NCBI GenBank assembly: GCA_030611185.1
Contig: JAUWQG010000044.1
Span: 1 to 7,511 of the forward strand
DNA from: Nitrososphaerota archaeon
GTDB lineage: Archaea > Thermoproteota > Nitrososphaeria > Nitrososphaerales > Nitrosopumilaceae
Reading direction: 5' to 3'
DNA: 7,511 nucleotides
Shown here one piece after another: positions 1-5,730 of this stretch (within the stretch, counting starts at the first letter, position 1; each line of letters starts with the position of its first letter). Below the pieces are notes generated by a model. It worked only from the letters and a program-made list of their open reading frames with translations, searched no databases and was not told the origin of the DNA. The position numbers and the translations under genes are program-made.

Positions 1-160
1 GTGAAATCGGAATATCATCTAGCAATAATTGCTTTGCAATTATTCTGGGATCATCTGGTCCACAATCAGGACATGATAGTTGAGCATATGCTGATGACGC
101 AGTTAAAGTACCGACTGCAGTCAAAACGGCTAGTAGCGCGAACGTTGTACGGTTGTTCAT
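1..160 (-). CDS. Exported protein of unknown function, N-terminal part (cut by left edge)
   Basis: I do not recognise this gene. The minus strand from an ATG at 160 reads open for 53 codons to the window edge. The product starts MNNRTTF and has a hydrophobic core at about residues 7-24, then an Ala-Tyr-Ala/Gln site (cleavage predicted after residue 26). This is a classical Sec-type signal peptide. The mature start holds a CxxC pair (C30 and C33) in an acidic, proline-rich stretch, CPDCGPDDPR, followed by a helix-like IIAKQLLLDD segment. The mature protein would act outside the membrane; whether the cysteines bind metal or form a disulfide cannot be told. It is the third minus-strand gene for an exported protein in a row, 64 bases after the stop codon of the upstream gene, with its own TATA-like box. 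The ATG at 160 is chosen because the signal peptide begins there. A plus-strand frame over the same bases gives no plausible protein. Confidence 0.72.
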   Translation of the reverse strand, partial: MNNRTTFALLAVLTAVGTLTASSAYAQLSCPDCGPDDPRIIAKQLLLDDIPIS

Positions 161-185
161 CTTGTATGCGATTCACAGGAATCTC

Positions 186-200
186 TATTTATGTATATTT
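186..200 (-). promoter_or_regulatory. TATA-box promoter of the left-edge exported protein gene
   Basis: Read on the minus strand this is AAATATACATAAATA, a good archaeal TATA-box-like stretch lying 26-40 bases before the ATG at 160. With the usual archaeal spacing of about 25 bases from the box to the start site, the transcript would begin within a few bases of the start codon, so a leaderless or nearly leaderless mRNA is inferred. The element differs at one base from the box before the neighbouring gene (1104-1118), and both lie in a longer direct repeat. Confidence 0.6.
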
Positions 201-215
201 AAAAAATGAAAAAAA
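201..215 (-). terminator. Oligo-T terminator after the 284-residue PEFG gene
   Basis: On the minus strand, nine bases past the TAG stop, the sequence reads TTTTTTTCATTTTTT (runs of seven and six T). Oligo-T tracts on the coding strand, without a hairpin, are the usual archaeal intrinsic termination signal. The tract leads directly into the TATA-like box of the next gene, so termination and initiation signals are packed together. I see no stable stem before it. The role is inferred from composition and position. Confidence 0.5.
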
Positions 216-224
216 GTAATAGAT

Positions 225-1079
225 CTAGTACCTTGGCATAATACTTAGTCTTGATTTTGCAGAAACTGCAATTATTGAAATAATTGCAACTGCTAGAATC
301 AAAGCTGCGATTGCACCAAATTCTGGTATAACTACACCATCAACGATTTCTACTTCGATTGAAACTTTATGATCTGAAGATTCTCCTTGTTGAGCAGTTA
401 CTGTATAAACTCCGTCTTGAGACCATAATGGACCTCCTGTTGTAATATCTTTGGCAAATTCACCCTCAAGATTTGGTGTGATTTGCTCGACAGAAACTAC
501 ATTACCATTTGGTGCAACAACCTTCAATGTGATATCGATGTTTGTTCTATCCGAATGTCCTGTTATTCCTATTGTGGTTGATCCTTCCATTGCATTAGCT
601 CTCATAGTGAGTCCTTTTCTAGTAAGTTGCTCAAGTTCTGGAACAAATATACCAGTTTCCAAATTTGACTCTGTTACCAAAGTCTCAGTTGTCATTTCAT
701 TAATAATTTCTACTTCTACTGTCATTGTGTATAATGAATTATTATGTACACTTTGCATGGCAGTGATTGTGTAGAAACCATTTTGTTTCCATAATGAGCT
801 TAGTTTGAATTCTGTAGAGAATTTTCCATTTGCATCAGGGGTAATCTGATCCACTGCCAATCTATTGAATCCGTCAGGAGATGTTACAGTAAATGTAATG
901 TCTGTAACTTGTGAGGCTGTTTGACCACGAATTAATATGGTGTCCGATCCTTCTGCTGCTTCTGCGGTCAAAGACATTCCCATCATTTCAGCAAAAACGT
1001 CTTGTTGAATTGAACTTACTGATATTAGTGATAATGCCATTACACACAGAGCAATTGTTGTTGAACCTTTCAAATTCAT
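225..1079 (-). CDS. PEFG-CTERM surface protein with two tandem beta-rich domains
   Basis: This is a 284-residue protein predicted to be exported and held at the cell surface; its specific role is unknown. A signal peptide covers about residues 1-30 (K4, hydrophobic core 7-24, site VFA/E). Two homologous domains of about 92 residues follow, at roughly 36-127 and 157-247. Matching landmarks are EGSDTILIRG and EGSTTIGITG, then VDQITPDANGKF and VEQITPNLEGEF, then LWKQNGFYTITA and LWSQDGVYTVTA. They end in alternating hydrophobic strands, suggesting Ig-like beta sandwiches. The C-terminus has PEFG at 252-255, a hydrophobic segment at about 256-273 and a basic end (K275, R277, R283), the layout of the thaumarchaeal PEFG-CTERM sorting signal, thought to be processed by an archaeosortase. 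No such enzyme is encoded here. The gene lies between two other exported-protein genes on the same strand. The start codon fits both the signal peptide and the TATA box at 1104-1118. Confidence 0.85.
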   Translation of the reverse strand: MNLKGSTTIALCVMALSLISVSSIQQDVFAEMMGMSLTAEAAEGSDTILIRGQTASQVTDITFTVTSPDGFNRLAVDQITPDANGKFSTEFKLSSLWKQNGFYTITAMQSVHNNSLYTMTVEVEIINEMTTETLVTESNLETGIFVPELEQLTRKGLTMRANAMEGSTTIGITGHSDRTNIDITLKVVAPNGNVVSVEQITPNLEGEFAKDITTGGPLWSQDGVYTVTAQQGESSDHKVSIEVEIVDGVVIPEFGAIAALILAVAIISIIAVSAKSRLSIMPRY

Positions 1080-1103
1080 CCTGATTCAACACCAGCTATT
1101 TGG

Positions 1104-1118
1104 TATTTATATATATTT
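1104..1118 (-). promoter_or_regulatory. TATA-box promoter of the 284-residue PEFG gene
   Basis: The minus strand reads AAATATATATAAATA, 25-39 bases before the ATG at 1079. It is a near-perfect archaeal TATA-like element at a distance that implies a very short or absent 5' leader; no convincing Shine-Dalgarno match is seen before the ATG. It is part of the 141-bp direct repeat and differs at one position from its counterpart at 186-200. Confidence 0.6.
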
Positions 1119-1133
1119 AAAAAATGAAAAAAA
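1119..1133 (-). terminator. Oligo-T terminator after the 271-residue PEFG gene
   Basis: The minus strand reads TTTTTTTCATTTTTT nine bases past the TAA stop, identical to the tract at 201-215. It fits the archaeal oligo-T terminator type and runs straight into the TATA box of the next gene. The function is inferred from composition and position only. Confidence 0.5.
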
Positions 1134-1142
1134 GTTGTAGGT

Positions 1143-1958
1143 TTAGTATCTTGGCATAATACTTAGTCTTGATTTTGCAGAAACTGCAATTATTGAAATA
1201 ATTGCTACTGCTAGAATCAAAGCTGCGATTGCACCAAATTCTGGGACTACATGTGTACCGATAATTTCAATCTCTTCAGCACCTGCTGGGAATGATATTA
1301 CTAGAGTTCTGTCTGTGGATGTGGTTGTTTCATCAAAGTCAACTTCTTCGCCATCAACTAAGACAAAGAAATCATCATCACTGTCTCCAATTTTTGCATC
1401 AATCAATTCTCTTGGCAAGGTAATGGTAAGTTGACCATCATCTGTCGCATCAATTGCTATGATGAGAGAATTTGCATCTACATCAGGTGTAATTGAGATA
1501 AGTTTTCCACCTGTGATTTGATATCCTACCATGAAGTCAGTTCCAGCTACTGCTACTAGTGGACCATTTGGTCCAGAATCTGAAGCTCCTCCAAATGTAA
1601 ATGTGGTTTCTGCTGTTCGATTTTCGGTTCCATAGAGCACTTGAATCGTGTATTCACCACCTTGTTTCATGAGCATTCCTCCTGCAGATAATTCTGTACT
1701 GAAAGTCTTATCTGATCCGACCATAACTTGGTCGATAGATACTACATTTCCGTTAGGTGCAATAGTCATGATACTGATAGCATATCCGAAAAGAATTTCA
1801 CTTACTTCTCCTGTTACCATGATTGTTTCACCCTCTGAATAGGATGTCTTATCAGTAGTAACAACGATTGGTTGCACTATTTGTCCAAATGCGGGTGCCA
1901 TTCCAATACTTGCAATCATGATCGCAAATAAGGCAAACACCGATAGATGGGTATTCAT
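1143..1958 (-). CDS. PEFG-CTERM surface protein, 271 residues
   Basis: This is a predicted exported, surface-held protein with no recognised enzymatic function. The signal peptide spans about residues 1-25 (MNTHLSV, hydrophobic core 5-20, site AFG/Q). A first beta-rich domain at about 27-124 resembles the repeats of the neighbouring 284-residue protein (SEGETIMVTGEV, IAPNGNVVSIDQV, KQGGEYTIQVLYG). A second, different domain at about 137-237 is acidic (GDSDDDFFVLVDGEEVDFDE) and ends in predicted strands; the Asp/Glu cluster could bind cations, but that is speculation. PEFG lies at 239-242, then a hydrophobic segment and a basic end. These last 33 residues are identical to those of the neighbour. 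An in-frame TTG lies one codon upstream at 1961; the ATG at 1958 is preferred because it starts the signal peptide cleanly and suits a leaderless message. It is the first of three minus-strand exported-protein genes, divergent from rpoH. Confidence 0.83.
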   Translation of the reverse strand: MNTHLSVFALFAIMIASIGMAPAFGQIVQPIVVTTDKTSYSEGETIMVTGEVSEILFGYAISIMTIAPNGNVVSIDQVMVGSDKTFSTELSAGGMLMKQGGEYTIQVLYGTENRTAETTFTFGGASDSGPNGPLVAVAGTDFMVGYQITGGKLISITPDVDANSLIIAIDATDDGQLTITLPRELIDAKIGDSDDDFFVLVDGEEVDFDETTTSTDRTLVISFPAGAEEIEIIGTHVVPEFGAIAALILAVAIISIIAVSAKSRLSIMPRY

Positions 1959-1980
1959 CAATTGTACGCTCAGATTTATC

Positions 1981-1990
1981 CTATTTAACG
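1981..1990 (-). promoter_or_regulatory. Weak TATA-like element before the 271-residue PEFG gene
   Basis: The minus strand reads CGTTAAATAG, centred about 27 bases before the ATG at 1958, the same spacing as the stronger boxes before the two downstream genes. The match is weaker than theirs. If real, it again implies a nearly leaderless transcript, and it shares the 172-bp intergenic region with the divergent polymerase operon. Confidence 0.35.
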
Positions 1991-2081
1991 TTGTGAAAAA
2001 TATTATTGACTAAAAAGAAAAATTACTGACGAATTTCAGATTAGATATATATTAACCTGAAAGCGATATTTTGACAGTTTG

Positions 2082-2095
2082 TGTATATTATTTAT
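2082..2095 (+). promoter_or_regulatory. TATA-box promoter of the rpoH-rpoB-rpoA operon
   Basis: The plus strand reads TGTATATTATTTAT. With archaeal spacing the transcript would start near 2112-2118, at or just upstream of the Shine-Dalgarno match before rpoH, giving a leader of roughly 15-20 bases. A second AT-rich stretch, GATATATATTAA at 2044-2055, could be an alternative upstream box with a longer leader. The nearer one is preferred for its distance. Confidence 0.45.
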
Positions 2096-2117
2096 CGTTA
2101 CATCTAATGTTCTTTAT

Positions 2118-2123
2118 GGGGGT
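2118..2123 (+). promoter_or_regulatory. Shine-Dalgarno site of rpoH
   Basis: GGGGGT can pair with the ACCTCC core of archaeal 16S rRNA (one G-U pair) and lies seven bases before the ATG at 2131, which supports that start. It contrasts with the minus-strand surface-protein genes, which look leaderless. The same bases sit inside a four-codon reading frame, ATG GGG GTA TGA, at 2116-2127, most likely fortuitous. Confidence 0.6.
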
Positions 2124-2130
2124 ATGACAA

Positions 2131-2382
2131 ATGGCAACTAAGAAAAATCAAGTCCTTGTACCTGATCATGTTTATGTTCCTAAACATGAAATAATGACTA
2201 AAAAAGAAGCTCAAGAAGTTTTAAAAAAATACCATTGTAAACCAACTGAATTACCATTAATTTTTGTAACCGATCCTGCAATCATGGGACTTGGTATAAA
2301 ACCTGGCGATATGATAAAAATTACAAGAAAAAGCTCAACTGCTGGTGAGAGCCTTTACTATAGATACGTGGTGGAAGTTTAG
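2131..2382 (+). CDS. rpoH: DNA-directed RNA polymerase subunit H (RpoH, Rpb5 C-terminal homologue)
   Basis: This is the small RNA polymerase subunit H, the archaeal counterpart of the C-terminal assembly domain of eukaryotic Rpb5, which sits at the lower jaw of the enzyme near downstream DNA. The 83-residue length is normal for archaea, which lack the Rpb5 N-terminal jaw domain. Family landmarks are VPKHEIMTKKEAQEVLKKY (17-34), LPLIFVTDPA (41-50), GIKPGDMIKITRKS (55-68) and the C-terminal TAGESLYYRYVV motif (70-81). The first ten or so residues are a short basic, variable extension. The start is supported by GGGGGT seven bases upstream. Its TAG stop is followed at once by the rpoB ATG with no gap, so translational coupling is likely. 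The rpoH-rpoB-rpoA order is the standard archaeal one. Identification is firm from motifs and context. Confidence 0.96.
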   Translation: MATKKNQVLVPDHVYVPKHEIMTKKEAQEVLKKYHCKPTELPLIFVTDPAIMGLGIKPGDMIKITRKSSTAGESLYYRYVVEV

Positions 2383-5300
2383 ATGGTAGATCCTTCAACT
2401 AAGCGTTGGCCTATAATTCAGGATATACTAAAACGAGAGGGAATTGCCCGACAACATCTTAATTCATTTGATGAGTTTTTGGAAAGAGGCCTTCAGAGTA
2501 TAATTAATGAAGTGGGTCAAATAGAAATTGAAAATGCAGAATATCCTTACAAAATTCAATTAGGTAAAGTAAAACTTCAGCAACCCCGAATGATGGAGCT
2601 TGATGGTTCTATTACTCATATTACCCCTGCAGAAGCAAGACTTCGAAATGTTTCATATTCTGCTCCTGTCATGATGGAGGCAAGTGTAATAGAAGATGGA
2701 AAAATCTTAGAATCTAGATTTGTACATATTGGTGATGTTCCAGTGATGGCAAAATCAAATGCATGTATTTTGAATAATTTCTCATCTCAAAAATTAATTG
2801 AACATGGAGAAGATCCTAATGACCCGGGCGGTTATTTTATCATTAATGGTTCTGAAAGAGTGATAGTTGGTTTAGAGGATCTTTCTTACAATAAAATAAT
2901 TGTTGATAGAGAAACTGTTGGAGGAAACATTGTTTTCAAAGCAAAGGTATATTCATCAATTGTTGGCTATCGTGCAAAATTAGAATTAGTGATGAAAAAT
3001 GATGGACTTATTGTAGCTAGAATCCCAGGTTCACCAGTAGACATTCCAGTTGTAATTTTGATGAGGGCCCTTGGACTTGAATCAGATAAAGAAACAGCTG
3101 CAGCAGTTTCCCTTGTTGAGGAAGTTCAAGATGAATTAGAAGGATCATTTGAAAAAGCTTCTGATGTTCCTACTTCAAAAGATTCAATTGTTTATATCAG
3201 TAAAAGAATTGCTCCTGGAATGTTAGAGGAATTTCAGATTAAACGAGCTGAGACTCTTTTGGATTGGGGGCTTTTACCACACTTAGGAAAACATCCAGAA
3301 AATAGAAAAGAAAAAGCACAATTTTTGGGAGAAGCCGCATGTAAGCTACTTGAATTAAAACTAGGATGGATTTATCCTGATGACAAAGATCACTACGGAA
3401 ACAAAGTCATTAAATTTGCAGGACAAATGTTGGCAGATCTTTTCAGAACTGCTTTTAGAAATTTAGTTAGAGATATGAAATATCAATTAGAAAGATCTGG
3501 CCAAAAAAGAGGAATAAATGCAGTAGCTGCTGCAATCCGTCCGGGAATTATTAGTGATAAATTAAACAATGCAATTGCCACTGGAAATTGGGGGCGAGGA
3601 CGAGTTGGTGTGACTCAACTTCTTGACAGAACAAATTATTTATCAACTATTAGCCATTTGAGACGAATTCAATCCCCATTAAGTAGAACCCAACCAAACT
3701 TTGAAGCAAGAGACTTGCATGCAACACACTTTGGAAGAATATGTCCAAGTGAAACTCCAGAAGGTTCCAATTGCGGTCTAGTAAAAAATCTTGCACTTTC
3801 AGGAATAATCTCAGTAAATATCCCATCAGAAGAAATTATTGAAAAATTATACGATTTGGGTACTGTACACTTTTTTGATGCAAAAGAAGATTTGAAAAAA
3901 GATGGAGCTAGAATATTTGTTGATGGTCGCCTTATTGGATATTTCAAAAATGGTGGCGAATTATCTGAATCTCTAAGAGATTTAAGACGAAACTCAAAGA
4001 TTCATCCTCATGTAGGAATTTCGTTCCATCAATCAGACAACGAAGGTGCAACTAAGAGACTTTATGTAAATTGCAATGCAGGTCGTGTATTAAGACCATT
4101 AATAATTATTAAAGATAACAAATCATTACTTACTCAAGAACTCTTAGACAAGGTATCAAAAAAACTACTTTCATGGAATGATTTGTTGAGAATGGGTGTA
4201 CTTGAGTTAATTGATGCCAATGAGGAGGAAAATTGCTACGTCACATTAGATGACAAAGATACAAAAAAACATACCCACTTAGAAGTATTCCCTCCATCAA
4301 TTCTTGGTGCTGGTGCATCAATTATTCCATATCCGGAACATAACCAATCTCCAAGAAATACGTATGAATCTGCAATGGCAAAACAAAGTTTAGGATTTTC
4401 AACTCCAATGATGAATACAAGTACGTATGTAAGACAACACCTAATGCTTTATCCACAAACTCCAATGGTAAATACTAAAGCGATGAAATTACTAGGATTA
4501 GAAGACAGACCTGCTGGTCAAAACTGTGTTGTTGCTGTTTTACCTTTTGATGGTTACAACATTGAAGATGCAATTGTTTTGAGCCAGACTTCAGTCGATA
4601 GAGGTTTGGGAAGAACATTTTTCTTTAGAGTTTATGATGCAGAAGCAAAACAATATCCTGGTGGAATGCGCGATAGTTTTGAAATCCCAAACGCTGAAGA
4701 TAACATTAGAGGATACAAGGGTGAAAAAGCTTATCGACTTTTAGAAGAAGATGGTGTAGTAGCTTCAGAGTCACCTGTAAAGGGAGGGGATATCTTAATT
4801 GGAAAAACTAGTCCTCCAAGATTCATGGAAGAATACAGAGAATTTGAATCCTCAGGTCCATATCGACGAGATACTTCAATAGGTGTAAGACCATCCGAGA
4901 CGGGAGTTATTGATACTGTTGTAATGACACAATCAAACGAAGGAGGAAAAATGTATAAAATAAGAGCAAGGGATATGAGAATTCCTGAAATTGGAGATAA
5001 ATTTGCATCAAGACACGGACAAAAAGGTGTTCTTGGTATTTTAGCAAAAGGAGAAGATTTACCTTACACTGCAGAAGGTATTTCACCTGATGTTCTTATC
5101 AATCCCCATGCATTCCCATCTAGAATGACTGTGGGAATGATGATGGAATCTATTTGTGGAAAAGCAGGTGCTCTGAGAGGAAGCCAGTTTGATGGTTCTG
5201 CATTTGTCGGTGAAAAAATTGAAGAAGTAAAACCGGTATTGGATGCGGCAGGTTTCGAATATTCTGGAAAAGAAATAATGTATGATGGAAGAAGTGGAAA

Positions 5301-5730
5301 ACCTTTCCCAGTAGAAGTTTTCATCGGAGTTGTTTATTATCAAAAATTACATCACATGGTTGCAGATAAAATACATGCAAGAGCACGTGGACAAGTCCAA
5401 ATGTTAACCAAACAACCAACAGAAGGAAGAGCTAGAGGTGGTGGTCTAAGATTCGGTGAAATGGAAAGAGACTGTCTTATTGCTTATGGTGCTTCAATGA
5501 TTCTAAAAGACAGACTGTTAGATGAATCTGATAAATCAGATGTCTTTGTTTGTGAAAGATGTGGATTAGTAGCTTATCATGATGTTAAACAAAGAAAATA
5601 TGTGTGCAGAGTTTGTGGTGACAAGGCTAAAGTATCATCTGTTACTGTTGCATATGCTTTCAAACTATTACTACAAGAAATGCAAAGTTTGAACATTGCC
5701 CCAAGATTATTGATAAAGGAGAAAATATAA
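2383..5730 (+). CDS. rpoB: DNA-directed RNA polymerase subunit B, undivided (RpoB, Rpb2/beta homologue)
   Basis: This is the second-largest catalytic subunit of the archaeal RNA polymerase, forming one side of the active-site cleft. The 1115 residues are full length and in one piece, unlike the split B''/B' genes of many methanogens and halophiles. In order: N-terminal protrusion and lobe (about 1-410); fork region with DRTNYLSTISHLRR from 415 and SETPEG at 456-461; DGYNIEDA from 723, whose E728-D729 match the acidic pair near the catalytic metal in Rpb2; the hybrid-binding motif GDKFASRHGQKG at 871-882, with K873 and K881 at the positions of the two active-site lysines of bacterial beta; and a C-terminal zinc site formed by C1057, C1060, C1075 and C1078, followed by the clamp-contacting end. 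GGTGGA at 2370-2375 inside rpoH is a plausible ribosome site seven bases before the ATG. No frameshift or missing key residue is seen. Confidence 0.98.
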   Translation: MVDPSTKRWPIIQDILKREGIARQHLNSFDEFLERGLQSIINEVGQIEIENAEYPYKIQLGKVKLQQPRMMELDGSITHITPAEARLRNVSYSAPVMMEASVIEDGKILESRFVHIGDVPVMAKSNACILNNFSSQKLIEHGEDPNDPGGYFIINGSERVIVGLEDLSYNKIIVDRETVGGNIVFKAKVYSSIVGYRAKLELVMKNDGLIVARIPGSPVDIPVVILMRALGLESDKETAAAVSLVEEVQDELEGSFEKASDVPTSKDSIVYISKRIAPGMLEEFQIKRAETLLDWGLLPHLGKHPENRKEKAQFLGEAACKLLELKLGWIYPDDKDHYGNKVIKFAGQMLADLFRTAFRNLVRDMKYQLERSGQKRGINAVAAAIRPGIISDKLNNAIATGNWGRGRVGVTQLLDRTNYLSTISHLRRIQSPLSRTQPNFEARDLHATHFGRICPSETPEGSNCGLVKNLALSGIISVNIPSEEIIEKLYDLGTVHFFDAKEDLKKDGARIFVDGRLIGYFKNGGELSESLRDLRRNSKIHPHVGISFHQSDNEGATKRLYVNCNAGRVLRPLIIIKDNKSLLTQELLDKVSKKLLSWNDLLRMGVLELIDANEEENCYVTLDDKDTKKHTHLEVFPPSILGAGASIIPYPEHNQSPRNTYESAMAKQSLGFSTPMMNTSTYVRQHLMLYPQTPMVNTKAMKLLGLEDRPAGQNCVVAVLPFDGYNIEDAIVLSQTSVDRGLGRTFFFRVYDAEAKQYPGGMRDSFEIPNAEDNIRGYKGEKAYRLLEEDGVVASESPVKGGDILIGKTSPPRFMEEYREFESSGPYRRDTSIGVRPSETGVIDTVVMTQSNEGGKMYKIRARDMRIPEIGDKFASRHGQKGVLGILAKGEDLPYTAEGISPDVLINPHAFPSRMTVGMMMESICGKAGALRGSQFDGSAFVGEKIEEVKPVLDAAGFEYSGKEIMYDGRSGKPFPVEVFIGVVYYQKLHHMVADKIHARARGQVQMLTKQPTEGRARGGGLRFGEMERDCLIAYGASMILKDRLLDESDKSDVFVCERCGLVAYHDVKQRKYVCRVCGDKAKVSSVTVAYAFKLLLQEMQSLNIAPRLLIKEKI
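5718..5721 (+). promoter_or_regulatory. Shine-Dalgarno site of rpoA inside the rpoB 3' end
   Basis: GGAG, within AAAGGAGA, lies eight bases before the rpoA ATG at 5730, inside the last codons of rpoB. It supports the ATG that overlaps the rpoB stop by one base and suggests independent or coupled initiation on the shared transcript. Confidence 0.6.

Larger units (their letters stand above)
186..326. repeat. 141-bp direct repeat, copy A (PEFG tail, terminator, TATA box)
   Basis: Aligned by hand at a constant offset of 918 bases, this segment matches 1104-1244 with no gaps and seven mismatches (at 193, 218, 219, 223, 225, 231 and 288). It holds the last 33 codons and the stop of the 284-residue PEFG protein, the downstream oligo-T stretch and the TATA box of the next gene. 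The end at 326 falls exactly at the proline codon of PEFG; beyond it the two genes diverge. Within the 33 codons only two bases differ, and both changes are synonymous. Confidence 0.9.
1104..1244. repeat. 141-bp direct repeat, copy B (PEFG tail, terminator, TATA box)
   Basis: This is the second copy of the segment at 186-326, same orientation, 918 bases away. It holds the last 33 codons and TAA stop of the 271-residue PEFG gene, the oligo-T tract and the TATA box of the 284-residue gene. The two stop codons differ (TAA here, TAG in copy A) but sit at the same aligned position. The signal peptides and 5' regions downstream of the two copies show no comparable similarity. Confidence 0.9.

Noticed and set aside
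1..219. Plus-strand open frame of 72 codons with a GTG start at the left edge
   Set aside because: It overlaps the minus-strand gene with a convincing signal peptide, its own product has no recognisable features, and it runs through the repeated promoter-terminator spacer.
625..645. IFVPELEQL in the linker of the 284-residue protein as a degenerate PEFG remnant after the first domain
   Set aside because: Its position after the first repeat mirrors the real PEFG after the second, but only P-E matches well and no hydrophobic segment follows; chance resemblance is more likely.
451..774. Plus-strand open frame antisense to the 284-residue PEFG gene
   Set aside because: It is a shadow of a well-supported gene with internal domain repeats; no ribosome site or family signature is seen.
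1648..1842. Plus-strand open frame antisense to the 271-residue PEFG gene
   Set aside because: Short, with no recognisable motif, and fully inside a supported gene on the other strand.
1143..1961. TTG start at 1961, one codon upstream, for the 271-residue PEFG protein
   Set aside because: The ATG at 1958 directly follows it, begins a clean signal peptide and suits a leaderless message; a TTG start adds only one residue and has no support.
1959..2130. Possible operator or small RNA gene in the divergent intergenic region
   Set aside because: I looked for inverted repeats and structured GC-rich blocks and saw only AT-rich promoter-like sequence; nothing beyond the TATA-like elements and the ribosome site can be supported.
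3669..3947. Minus-strand open frame inside rpoB
   Set aside because: Antisense to the conserved fork region of rpoB; its product is a by-product of rpoB codon use.
5064..5343. Two overlapping minus-strand open frames inside rpoB
   Set aside because: Both lie opposite a conserved rpoB stretch and overlap each other in different frames; neither has a start signal or recognised content.
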